This document shows, piece after piece, positions 34,800-47,236 of a stretch of DNA of 64,000 bases. The position numbers and the translations under genes were made by a program. The stretch lies in contig CM029650.1 of assembly GCA_017311315.1 (NCBI GenBank), positions 11,226,253 through 11,290,252 of the forward strand, written 5' to 3'. The DNA comes from Dendrocalamus latiflorus. Lineage: Eukaryota > Streptophyta > Magnoliopsida > Poales > Poaceae. Below the pieces are notes generated by a model. The model was not told the origin of the DNA, did not search any database, and saw only the letters and a program-made list of their open reading frames with translations. Every line of letters starts with the position of its first letter. Positions within the stretch are counted from its first letter, which is position 1.

Positions 34800-36788
34800 A
34801 CCCTGGGCATTACCATGGGATGCCACTAAACCATGCTACAAGCTAGCCAATTTACTTTACAAGGTAACATAAACTGGCAACAATTTCTAAATCATGTTAA
34901 GCTAAGCGGAAGCATACTAAAACAAAGGTAAATGGACACTACTAATTAAAGAACAATCGCTAATAACTTTAACCAATTAAAGCAAACCACAACCTAACTT
35001 TTAATTCAAAGTGATAGGCAATAAGAGATAAAAATGAATAACTGGATACTGCACTTATTTATTACAGTATGAAACATGATATGGTGTGTGTTAGTGATGT
35101 GCCGCTCTACCCGTCCCATGCATACTTGAGATTCACCTGGAGGGGGGGGGGACAAGAGTGAGATAAAAATCTCAACAAGTAAACTATTTAACAGGCTAGT
35201 TAAACTACAACAGTTTAATCATCAACATTTATTTTCCACAATGACCACGTTTATATCCTCAACCTCAAATCACCACCAACGACAGTAAAACATTAGCAAA
35301 TAAATCTTGTTTGACTACTTTAAAACCTCTACCACTACCACTACCAAAGCCAATAAAGCATTATCATGTTTTACCTCACTACTTTATTATTTCTCACATC
35401 CACAATTGCTATCAATAGTTACTACAAGAGAAAAGAATCTCATGCCACAATCACACCCCCCCTACCATACCACAAGGGACGAACCACATTCTACGACCAC
35501 AGCCACATTCCTCATACCACAAATAACTCACATGAGCCAATTCCACATTACAACTATGAAGTTGTATTTGACTGCAAAATAACTTCACCACAATACATTG
35601 CATAGGTATGCAAATGATCTTTCCACAATGCCATGCATATAAATGCGTATGATCCACTGCACCCTTACCCAACAAGGTAGGAGTGTGCATCGTACTACGG
35701 CAATGTACGATGCTGTACCAGTACGGTCGCGGCTATAAACGGCGACATCCACAATGCAAATGTCATTACATGTTATGAATGATATGATAATCATAAACCA
35801 CAAGAATTTAACCACGAAGGTCAACAGCCTAATCATCATGAATGCTTCCTCATAACCCACCTGTGTCTCATTAAGCACAATACTAATGTTTCATAAGATC
35901 ATTACCACATAACCCACATTCGGTTCACCCAGATCATAATCCATTGATCTATAGGGAATTCTACCACATAGACCACAACATAATCATCAAGAATGCTACC
36001 ACCACAACCACAAATATTCACTAAGAATACTACCACCTAGACCACAATATGCTCGTAAAGTATTCTACCCCACAACTATATTGGTTCATCAAGAACAATT
36101 CCACATATCCACAATTAAACCATCAAGATCATAAACAATTGAATTCTTAAAATACTACCACATGGACCACATTAAGGAAGCATGTAACAATGACATAGCA
36201 CCTCAAATTAAGAGAATTAATTAATGTGAATGTAAAATAACTAACGAGTTAAACAGTAGCACAACCGCTACATTTACTTGCCTCTACCGTTGAAGCGAAG
36301 CAATCACGTGCGTTCAGGAGCAAAACCACCTGTCCAAAAGTACCTCCCAGCACAATACTACAGCAAGGAAATCACTTCTTAAGAAATAAAGACGTCGCTA
36401 AATCCCAAACCCACACATAACCCGCTCCGCTTAACGGTCCTACACTCTACCCGCTGTAGCAACTCTGCTTAATATTTTTGTATCTTTAACACTATTAAAC
36501 CATTTACAGCAAATGATATATCTCTAGAAACTACACTGAAATATCTTCAACTTCCAAGTAGACCACGAAATTTTATTTTACTGCTGACATGGTGTAATTT
36601 AACGCGCAAAACAGAGGACATGCCATGTTTCTGCAATCAGGCTAGACAACTTCTAACGCACAATACCTTCTGAACAAAGCTCTAAAATTTATGATTTTTA
36701 TACAGTAGTTACATTACTGAATTCCCTACAATTTTCATAGCTGCAGCTAAAATCATAAAAATCATCTACTACTCTGAAACTACACCCC

Positions 36789-37552
36789 AACGTCAATCTG
36801 TCTCAGCCTGCACCTCTGCCAAACAGCAAAGTTCCCGACACTGCTGCGCCCAAAACCCACGGCCTAAATTTTCTGGAAAAATTACAGAAAATAGAACTCG
36901 TCATCCTCTACAATTTTCCTTTTGGTCAGACCCACAGGAAAAATCGTTTAGATGTGCTAATCTGCGCAAACAGCCGCGCTGCACAAATCTGACTACGCAC
37001 AGACAGCAGAAAAAATCACTGATCGGATAAGCAATTTGCTAATCCCCTTCTAATCCCGAGCCAAGAACCCTAATTAATCTGAAAACAGAAGGATTTAACA
37101 TTGGGAAAAGTTACCTAGGTGATCCCTTGAGATCACCCCTCTTCTTTCCTCCTCTTCTTCTCTTCCCTCTCCTCTTCTTCCTTCTCTTCTTCCTTTCTTC
37201 TCGCTTCCTCCTTTGCACCAATGGACAGCAGCAGGGGAGAGGGGATGGAGGCGCAATTGGGAGGGGAGGGGTGGTGGCCAGGGGTGGAGAAAAGGAGAGA
37301 GGGGCCAAGGGAGGGGGGTTTATAAAGGGGGTGCTAGGGTTTGGGAGGGGGTACGGCCCCCCTTTGGGCTGGCTGGCCCCAAGCGGCTGGCCCACCCCTC
37401 CGGACAGCCCAAAATATCCAAATTAATTATTTTATTTTTTTAATTTTGGACAATTCTGCAATTTAATTTTTACCTCCCGCGATTTACAAAAAAATGGGAA
37501 ACTCCGCGATTATTTTAGAAATTTACGCCGAATCGACATTCAGGATATTACA
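36789..37552 (-). repeat. Right arm of the 763-bp inverted repeat
   Basis: Partner of 34037-34799. On the minus strand it continues beyond the arm into LTR-like DNA, so this arm is probably the original and the left arm the copy. Confidence 0.8.
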
Positions 37553-38003
37553 CAGATCTAGTAGCAGCAAACCCGGGGAGACGGGCGGCGAGGCGATGGC
37601 GGCGACAAGGTGGCGCGGTGCAGGGGGACCGACGACACGAGGGGAGAAACGAGTAGGGGAAGGGAGGCAGAGCACGGAGGAGCCGGCGACGGAGACACCT
37701 AAGCCGGGGAAAGGCTGAGGCAGCGTGACTCCGGAGAGCCAGAGGCACGGCGCTGGGCTCGATCAGATCGGGAGACAGCAAGGAGAGAGAGCAAAGAAAG
37801 AATGAAGGCGTCGGCGGGTAGAAAGAAAAAAAGAAAGAAGGCGGAAAAGAAAAAGGAAGAAAAAGAAAATGAAGAGAAGGAGAAAGGGAAAAGAAAAAAA
37901 GAGAAGAAGAAAAGTGTTGTGGTTACAGACCAAACAGAGAGAGAGTGGTATGGTAGTGGAGAGTTAGGTGAGCAATGTTTGGGCCTTCCCCAATGGCCTG
38001 GAT

Positions 38004-38029
38004 GATATATATATATATATATATATATT
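38004..38029. repeat. (TA)n microsatellite
   Basis: About twelve uninterrupted TA dinucleotides, just upstream of the Transposase_28 gene's promoter region. Confidence 0.9.
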
Positions 38030-38599
38030 CACATGGTGAGTGTTTTACAGTCATGCCCTTACACCGAAGTATCCCTCTCAAGGGTATTTATGTCATTATA
38101 CATGTCCCATCTTGGGCTTTACAACCTTCTAATAGGCCGGCTGGGCTTAGGTGGGGGCCACTCCTACAACAGGAGCCTCTCATGGTGAAGGGCTTCACGG
38201 GCCGAAGCCATGTTACCGAGCCATTTGGCCCCCCCTCCGTCCCTGCAGCCTGTGACCTTCTGTACTATTGGATGGAGTCTCATTTGCCGGTGCAGCCCGA
38301 CCTCGCGCCGAGGATACAAAGACGATCTGGTTACCGAAGCCATCCTTGACCACGGAGTCCTTCGGTCGAAGTCGAGGCGAAGATGGGTTCATTGTGCGGA
38401 CACTCCAAGGCGCGGGGCAGGCCCGCCTCCTTGCGCGATGCCGGAGCCGAGGGCGAGCTCTTCCCGTGGAGACGGGTCCGAAGTGAACACACCGCGGAGG
38501 TGTTTTCTGAGGTCGCTCTACAGACGTGGAGTAGCTCGCCATCCGGAGTCGATGTCTTAATGGCGGTGAGAATCGCGCCAACCCCTGAGGTGTCAGGGT

Positions 38600-39995
38600 C
38601 GGGCGACTGCGGTCGTACGCGCCATCCCGACGGAAAGGTACACGTGGCGGGACGTGATTGGCGCGTCGTGCACTGTCAGGCGGCCTGTGACTGCACGCCC
38701 CTGGCTACCAGCGGTTGCGCTTCCCGATCGTGGGGAGCTGAACCGCTGGGCTCCCGTCGGTTGCCCTGCCAATCATGGGGGAGCTGAGAGGGCGTGAGGT
38801 TTGAGACGTCGCTGTCACACGCCATTGCGGTGCTTCCCCTCCGGCCGATTGAACTCCTGCCGATTGAAATTCCCAGCCTGGGGGGAAGCGGGTATATATG
38901 TATGTGTTGCCACCACCGCAGTGTCACCCTTCCCCATCTTTAGCGATTTGTTGCAGCGGTTTTTGCTACGGCCAGGATGATCGCCGTACTGCTTCATTCA
39001 TGCTCCATCGGAGCCGGTCCAACATGACGAGCAACTTCGCTCCGTGGAGGTGTTGGCGAAGCGAGATGCGGAGCCGTTCACTGTATGTTAGGCCGAGTTA
39101 GGGGGTCGACTCGACTTCGCAGGTGCGGAGTCGGGATAGGCTCCGGAGTCATCTCACGGTCTTAAAGTCAATGTGGTGTTTGGGTTCGCCACACTGATTC
39201 GGCGTCGAGGCGCAGCCAGGTGGCTCTACAACGTTGCTTTATTGCACCCATGGTACGATGGAAATTGCCAGACGCTGCAGTGCGCGACCAGCGCATCTTG
39301 CGGTGTCACGCTTCCTTTCAATGAGATAGGCCGCCTGGCCACACGTGACGGGCGTTCCGCTGCGTAGCCGAAAGTGCTGGCGGAGCCGCCTCGCTAGGTC
39401 GAAGCCGAAGTTGAAGTCGGAGTTCCTCCGCGGAGGCGGGGCCGATGTCGAAGTCGAGGTTGGGGTGACTGGTTAGTGGCCCGCTGGCACTGCATTGATG
39501 TCACCGCGAATCGCACTGACCACTGATGCGCAATGGAGAGTGGGCCACGCCGCGCGACCGCATGACCGCAGTCATGCATCCATTCCTGAGGGGATTTACG
39601 CGTGGTAGGACGTGATTAGCACGTCGTGCGTTGTCAGACTATCGCACGACCACAACCGCACGCTTCGTCCCGATGGGGCGGGACGCGTGGCAGCACGGGA
39701 TTGGCGTGTCATGCGTCGTCAGGTGGTTGTGAGCGTGGTCGTGCGCGTGGGCGGCCGCGCCACTTCGGCTTCCACCGGTTATGCTTCCCAATCGTGGGGG
39801 AGGCAAGCGGTTCAGCTTCCGCCGGTTGGGCGTACCAGTGGTGTAGGAGGTGAAGGCGCTTTATATACGCCCTTTTGGGACCGCGCCCACATTCTGCTTC
39901 GTATACCTTGTGCTCCCTTGCTCTTTTGCGCGCTATGCTCTCGCCCCCCCGTGCTATCGCGCCTTTACTCGTCGCCACCTAGCTCCTGGAGGACA
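38600..39995 (+). promoter_or_regulatory. Probable promoter region of the Transposase_28 gene
   Basis: A TATA box (TTATATAC at 39861-39868) lies about 130 bp before the ATG at 39996. Further upstream are G-box-like CACGTG cores (38641-38646 and about 39342-39347). Three imperfect copies of a GTGGYRGSACGKGATTRGC-type element occur near 38645, 39602 and 39687. The region is GC-rich and has no believable ORF. Known Grande elements transcribe their antisense accessory gene from an internal promoter; the layout here matches that idea. Confidence 0.45.
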
Positions 39996-41152
39996 ATGGC
40001 CCGTGGCGAAGAACGTGCTCCTCGGGCCGGCAGTGACGCCCCATCCCGGTGATCGTTGTCGATTGAGGTGGAGTACGCGCTCGAGGGGCGTGAGCCATCG
40101 TTGGTGGACAAGCGGTGGGTAGCGGCGGAGAAAGTGGAGGGTCCTTGCTCCCGCGTCTTGGGCCCGACTCTCGCGACAGAGGAGTTGATCCAGATTCTGT
40201 TGCGCGAAGGGAAGCTGTCGAACCACACCCGGAGAAGTCAAAGGCAATCGTCTTCGTCGCTTATTTTGAAGCCGGTCTTCGCATCCCGGCGGCCATGATC
40301 GTCAGTGCTGTCTTGCGGACCTTCGGGCTGGAGCTGGCACAGTTGACTCCAAACGCGATAGCCCGTCTTGCCGTCTACAGCTGGGCACTGCGTACGGAGG
40401 CATGCTGGCCTAGCGCCTCGCTGTTCGCGTTCCTCCATGACGCACGGTGTCGGCCAAAGAAGCTGGGAGGGGGACGTTTTCCAACTTTGGCAGTGTCAAC
40501 TTCGTCCTGCAGTCACAGTGCGGGAAGATTTTCCTTGCCATCTCGACTCGGACGAAGTGGGAACCGAACTAGATGAAATGGTGGTTTTACCACCGTGTGG
40601 CGAGCGGCACTGGCCTCGAGTGCGTGGACCGGCTGGTGTTGTTCAATACCTCACCAGGCACGCCGATCGACGATGAGGACAGGCGGAGGGCGCGGAGGCT
40701 TGTAGGGATCACCGCCCGCTTCAACATGCGTGACTTCGCCAAGGAGTTCGTCATGTACGGTGTGGCACCACTTGCCGATGGGTGGCGCATCCAACCTGGG
40801 GGCCTTCGGCGCGACAATGTCCACCCGTCCGTGTCCTCGCTGCCGAGGCACTCCAACCCTCGTAAGTCTTGGGTGGAGCCTTGCTTTTCCTTCTTTTTTT
40901 TGACTTTGCCTCTTTTCGCCTATAGGGCTTCTCCTAGGGGACGCAGAGCGTGCGGTGGCAGTGTTCTTCGGACCGTATGTGACCAACGAGCACAGCCTGT
41001 GTGATGCTGCGATCGCGGAGGCGAAGCTAGGGCGGATAAACTGGGTGTGCGAAGCTTTGGGCATTCGCGTGCCACCCCGGCCCCGAGCCAGCCTCGCCGT
41101 TGTTACGACAACGACAAGGGGAAAGGATTGCCTCTTCGATGGAGGGCCCGGT

Positions 41153-44100
41153 TGTAACAGCCCAGCTGTTTATTTAAAAAATTTTAGTAAAAAAAATTTA
41201 AAAGTTATTTTAATTTAAAATAAAATCAAGTATTCTATGGTTGCTTGAATTTTTGGAGATATGATTTGCCAGTTTTCAGTTTTCAAAGAGGCTTTTCTTT
41301 TGAAAACTAGTTTAAGTAAAAGATGAAACTATTTTTAAATAAAGAGTATTTTGAATTTCTATAAACATTCTATTTTGAATTAATTATTTTAAAAGCATCT
41401 GTCTTTTATCTAGATTTTCTTTGCTTTTCTGGCTTTTAAAAATAAATTTCAAAGCTAAAAAGTATTTTTATAAGAATTAAAAGACCAACTTTAAGTTGGA
41501 AATATTTTTCCTAAGTCTAAAATGTCTCCAGGAATTTCTGTGAATTTTTCTGGAACTCATTTAGCTATTTTCTAGTTTTTTTAAGCTTCCTAGTATTTCT
41601 AAAAATCAAAAATGAATTTTAAATCTTTTCTCTTCTTAGGCTGACAAGTGTCACTCCCTGATTCAATCCATCCTCGCCCGGTTTAATCTCAGCCACTCAA
41701 TCTCACTTACCCCTTCGTTTCAATCCGATGGCCATGATCTTCTCCATGCGCCGCGTCGCTCATCCGACCGTCCGCGCTTTCTCCTCTCTTTTCTCTCTTG
41801 CCGATAGCCAACCCCGCCTGTCAACTTCTTCTTTCTCTTTGCCTTCTTCAACCTTCCACCGCCGCCATTGATGCCCCGCTCAAACTCTTAAATTTGGCCA
41901 TTTCTTCTCGTTAGCCCAAGCATTTGTTACAATTGAAAGCCTAATCACTCCGGCATTCAACCTCCACCATTTCGCCACTTTAAACCCTGCTTACCTCCCT
42001 CTTTACTCGCCTTTGTGCCAACCTTAAATTCGGTGTAACCGACAGCCGTTCATCGCCTCCACCTTCGCCAGGCCCGTGCGCGCATCGCCCGCCCCTCCAC
42101 CGAACGAATCCACTGCCAAAGAGCCCCGCCGCCAACGCCCTCACTCCGCGCGCCCCTGCATTCTCGTCGCCGGCCACCACCGAGCATTCCCGAGTGTCGT
42201 GCCAAGGTGCACTTAACTCCCCGTGTCCTCCTACCTCTCGCGCACCCTCGCCGACCCCAGCAGCACCGCCATCCGCCAATGCCGTCAGTCCCCGTGTGCC
42301 ACCTCAGCACCCGAAAGCCACGCAAGCGCCACTCCAGCCAAGTGTGCCACCTCATCCTCCACTGTTGTCCATGAACCCAGCCCACCATTTCCCGGTCCCA
42401 CCTATCGGTAAATAAAACCCTTGTTCTCTTGAAAAATAATTCGGCCAGAAAATCAAAATCTTTGCTGACGTCACCCTGACGTATAAATCCCTTTTCCCAC
42501 AGAAAAATAATTCCTCTAAAAATCATTTCCCTTGACGACATCATAATCTGATTTTTCAGTTCAAAAATAATTCCTGAAAATCGGTTTATTCTTTTTCTCT
42601 CCTTTCGGACTTCCAAAAGCTCGTATTTCATCATTTTAATTCCGACTGAGCCCATTCAAATTTCTAAATTCTTATAAAATTCTAATCTATCCATTTCTAT
42701 CCTCTTTTTAAATTTTTGGAATTTTCAAATTTATTGGATTAAATTAAAGCTTAGAAAGTAAAAATGTTTAAATGGTAAAAATATATCTCAATTAAATCCG
42801 AAATTATTTTATTTGATATTTTCGGGTTCCAAGGATATTTGTAGAATTTTCTTGAATTTTTTTCGAATTTATTTTATTTTTTTGGAAGAAAAATATATTA
42901 TTTTAATTCCTGTTTTCTCTCTCATCCCATTCATCTTCTCCAGCGTGCGTTTCTTGTCCAGAGCAATGGCGTCGCCATGAATGCAACTTTCAAGCTTTCA
43001 TTCCTCTTGAATTTCTCCACCGTTTTTCATGAAATCAAGTGCATTCACTTGCTCTCTTCATGAGTCCTCCATTCCCAACCGTTTCCCACCACCTTTATGT
43101 GCATTTACACGAAAATGAAACCGTTGCTCTAAAAGACATCGCCGGTTGATCTCCCTCTCCCGTCCACCTCCGCCACTATAAAAGGGAGCACCGGGTGCCC
43201 CTCCTCACCCTCAGTCATCCCTAAAAATCTCAAGTCCTCTCTTTCTTCCTTTTCTCCGCAATCGCCATTTTTGTTTTGTTAACCGAACGACGTTCATCGG
43301 CCGTTTGCGCCTTCTACAGTGGAGTTCCACCACTTTTGACCATATCATCGGCTTTGTCTCCGCGCGTTCTACGCGATGCTTGCATCGCCTTCACCGGAGT
43401 TTCGCCGGAGCATCGCCGGACCACCGTGGCCAAACCGCGTCGTCGCATCTCTCCTCGCTGCGAGCCGACCATGCATGTTCCATCATAACCGAGGTGAGCA
43501 CTGCATTCCTTGTGTTCTCTTCTTCGTTTCGCCGCAAACCCCACATGCTAACTCCTCTCCGTTTGCCCGGAACGCCGATGTCAACCCGACGGTCGCAAAA
43601 TGTCTTCTCCACCGTGTTCCGCCACCATCCGATGTCCTTTGGCCGAGCCGTTTGCACCGTTGAGTTTGCCTCGACGCGTTCTACATCGTGCTTCCATCGC
43701 CATCGCCTAAAGATTTCCCGAGTCCTCGTGACCTTGTCAGGCCCAGACACTAAAACTGTACATTCGCGCGTACCCACTTTTTCGGTGAGCGCTTTAATTT
43801 TTGTTCACGTCATATTGTGTCCTAGTCTCTAAGAAATTTTTCTACCATTTTGTTTAATTTTTCGTGGAGCCAATTGTCAGGAATTGAGCTTTCCGCGAAA
43901 ATGGCCGTTTTTGACTCCCGACGTCGATTCGTCGCCTCCGGTAAGCCTTAGCCCATGCCGTAATTTTTTGTAGACTTACCTCGGCATGTTTTACGCCATG
44001 CTTCCTTCCTTTTCCCCAAAAAGCCTCCACAAATTTTCGCCTCCGACACCTTGCCATGGCCGCCAATGACATCTCGTGTCCCCATCTATCCGTTGGTGTT

Positions 44101-46143
44101 TTTCCCAATCCGTTCACGTCATATCGTGCCAAACCATCCCATTTAGCTACCTTCCAAATGGTTTTAGATTCGCTTCACCGAGCACTAAGATATTAAGTTT
44201 TTCCTTTCTCTCTACCGTCGCCGTTCAAACGTCGATGGTATCGTCTCCGTTCCTCGTCGCCGTATCCATGTCACCACCTTCATCTCATCGCCAGGATTCC
44301 ATTTTGCCCATTCGCTAGCCACCTCGCAGCCTACCGACACCATACTGTTCAAAAAGTAATTCTCAGATGTCGTTATCATTTCATGTGATGTCCAAAACCT
44401 CCAGATATTCGTTCTCCCTCATACAAACTCCGAATCCGTTGATTCTTTCTCCTAAATTCATCTAAGATCATTATATCTATCTCCCAGTATATATTTTATA
44501 ATTTTCAGATTTTATTTGGATTTTATTTGAGTTTATTTTGTTTGGTTCTTCGCGTGTAGATTACGACGAATCCGGAGAGTTCGATTTCGACGATTCGTAG
44601 CATCAAGTCTTCAAGCAAGGCAAGTTACACCTTTGATCATGTTGCTCCCACTAATTTAAATTATTTATGTTGTTTTCAAAATTATTATGCATGCGTACTT
44701 TTATTCAATCTAATTTAAATTCGATTTGAATTCTAGTTATACCCAATTCCTTTGTTTATGGCCAAATTTGACATTGAACTTCCTATGCCTTGTCACCCTA
44801 GATGAAAACCTAGTTAGTACATTAGTATTAACTGGGAATTTTATGGACTTGCTTAGCCATGCTTAGAATAATTCGGGTGGGAAGAATTGTTCCACATAAA
44901 ATGATAAAGTTTTCGAATGTATTCTTGACTTTGGTGAGTCAAGAATGATTATGAAATGTTTTCCAACAAAATATAAAACTTGTTTAGACTTAGGCAATTG
45001 GTCAGAGTGGTGGGTGCAGGCATGCCCTGTTGGTTGGAGCCGCGGTGGTTGATTGTCGTGCACGGGGGTATGTCGTTAGGCCTAAGTCAAGTTAAGGACC
45101 GGTCTATGAGCTACTATTGCAAAGCCCTAACGTACTACCACAAGTCTGGTATGGGACAGACCTGGCCGAATAATTTGTGAAGTTCCAACTTAATCTCGCT
45201 ATAGGCTGAATGTGAGCGCGGCGTAGGCCATGAGAAGTCTCACATGGCACAAGAGGGGGCTCCAACATGTGGATTCATGTTGTGGTGAAACCTTAGTGGC
45301 GGCGTGATTATGTTGACAACGGATCATTGTAAAGGCTTTGTCATGATCTCCTGGCCGCACACCTAAGGAAGTGTGTTAATCCAGTGGCAAAAAGGGATGA
45401 TCATGTCTTGTGGGTAAAGCTGTACAACCTCTGCAGAGTGTATAATCTATCCTGGATAGCCGTGCCCACGGTCATGGGCAAGCTGAGTAAAGTTTTTCAT
45501 GGATTAGACTTTGTTTTTCAAAATGGTTTATGAAAACCTTATGGATGGATGGAATCCATATGAGATCTTTTTGGAAAAGATGGTTCGGGTGGGATGCCCG
45601 TGGATAGGTTGGTGTTTGGTCGGAGCCTGCACTAACGATATTATTTTGTTAAAATTTGTTTCTATCTATTGTATCGAATTCAGCTTTTGAATCTACTTAC
45701 AGTATTTACTTCAATTTCGCTTTATGCACAACTAACCTTACTATGCCTTCCTTTGTCAATCCTTATGCATGCATTAATTCTGTTAAACCTCCTGGTGTAA
45801 CTTGTGGAGTACTTTATGTACTCATGTTGCTCAATTCATCATTTTTCAGAGGACAGGTTTGACTTCGGTGAGGATCAGAACGTATAGGCCGCGTCTTACT
45901 GTCGTTTGCCTGTGGGCAAGCTCAGTGGGCTTCTTCCGCTTTGGTTTATTTCTTCCGCTGCTTGTATTTAATTTTGGTTTATGAACCACTGATGTAAACT
46001 TTGGCCATCAGGCCCATATTCAGTTAAATAAAGTTTGTCATTGTGCTTGATATGTATCCCTGTTGTTACTGTGTGCACTAGCTGCTCCTGGACTAGTGCG
46101 ATTTACACAGAGGGTTTCGGAGTTGTTGCTCCGGGTCCCGACA
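41153..46143 (+). repeat. 5-kb gypsy-type solo LTR inside the Transposase_28 gene
   Basis: It begins TGTAACAGCCC and ends GGGTCCCGACA. The exact 5-bp duplication CCGGT flanks it (41148-41152 and 46144-46148). There is no internal coding domain and no second LTR copy, so it is one LTR rather than a full element. TATAAAAG at 43177-43184 and AATAAA at 46027-46032 indicate a + orientation, with transcription starting near 43205 and processed near the LTR end. Length and ends fit very-long-LTR chromovirus or LARD families of grasses; the exact family is not known to me. Confidence 0.75.
43177..43184 (+). promoter_or_regulatory. LTR TATA box
   Basis: TATAAAAG followed about 25-30 bp later by a pyrimidine-rich CTCACCCTCAGTCATC start-like region. 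It marks the U3/R border of the 5-kb LTR. Confidence 0.6.
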
Positions 46144-47236
46144 CCGGTCCTCCACGGCCGTACCTGGTGCGTCAGCTGCCGCTCCTGTCAGCTCTACCGG
46201 AGCTGACAGTGCGGCGAACGCCGACTTCGACTCAGCGAAGTATGCTGATTTGGACCTTGAGGCAGATGCAGAGGACAAAGGCGAGGGGTCCTTGGGTGGT
46301 ACCAAGGACCAAGGATGTGGCACGGACAATCAGGAGGGGGAAGCATCCTCGCATGCGGTGATTTCCAAAAATGAAACGGCCGTGTACACTATCGCCCTCT
46401 CATCAGGAGAGGGGGTTTGCTGTGGCGACCGGGGTCAGGAGCCTGTTGGAGTCCGACTCCAACACAGAGGCCCCCGGGGTCGGGGAGCCAGCTTCTTCAG
46501 GGGGCGCTGGTGTTCCCGCGGTTCCTTCTGAGGCTACGGGGACACCACAGCGGGGCCCGCCGGTTGATGTCAGAGGTAAGCTTGATTCCCTTCATACAAC
46601 CCTGCGGGGCTTCCATAAAACCCTAACCCCTTCTTTCTCGTACTGGCAGGGGTTCAGGCCTCTGACCATGGGTGATCTCCGGGGGGCGGGACGCCCCGTT
46701 GGTGGCATCGACTACCGGCGCCCTCGAAATTTTCGGCACGGAGGCCACACGACCGAGCTTAACAGACTTCGTCCCTCTGCCGGAGGTGCTGTGGGCATGG
46801 CGAGGTGTTGCAGACAGCGCGGTCGCCAGCTTGGACTACGAGGTGCTGCTGACGTGCGGGTCGGAGCTTCTGGGAGGCACACTAGGGGCCTCGGAGATGA
46901 GGGTGAGCACTTGAATTTTTGACGGTGTGTGCCACCACTTAGAAATTTGCTAACAGCTACGTTGTGCAGACTCTCGCCCTTGACCGGGCGCTGCAAGCAG
47001 CTCACGCCCGTGAGCGCGGGGCACTCGAGGACCAGCTGCGAGTTGCCGAGGTGGCCCTGCGCACAGCCGAGGGGGCCCATTCTGCCAAGGACGATCGCAT
47101 CCGGCTCCTAGAGACAGAGCGCGTGAAGGCGATTTTGGACGCTCAGGTGCTCGCGGAGGAGGCACGGCCAGCGATCGCTGAGGAGCGTGACGGCTTAATC
47201 CAGCAAATCGCCGCACTGGAGGAGGAGAAAGGCCGC

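Larger units (their letters stand above)
34037..37552 (-). mobile_element. Gypsy-type LTR arranged as a long inverted repeat
   Basis: The element begins and ends with TGTAATATCCTGAATG in opposite orientation. The arms 34037-34799 and 36789-37552 (about 763 bp each) are nearly identical inverted copies around a 2-kb spacer. Each arm carries a TATA box reading inward (34267-34272 and 37318-37323) after a CT/GA-rich leader. The spacer, read on the minus strand, resembles the rest of a gypsy LTR. Flanks CGGAT (34032-34036) and CAGAT (37553-37557) differ by one base and may be the target duplication. Best explanation: a minus-strand LTR whose 3' end was replaced by an inverted copy of its own 5' end. 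Confidence 0.65.

Noticed and set aside
42050..42655. Minus-strand Trp/Arg-rich 201-residue ORF
   Set aside because: Lies within the 5-kb solo LTR, unusual composition, no domain; a plus-strand shadow overlaps it.
41153..46143. Complete LTR retrotransposon with two LTRs
   Set aside because: No repeated ends, primer site or pol domain inside; one TATA box and one polyadenylation signal in LTR-like order fit a single LTR.
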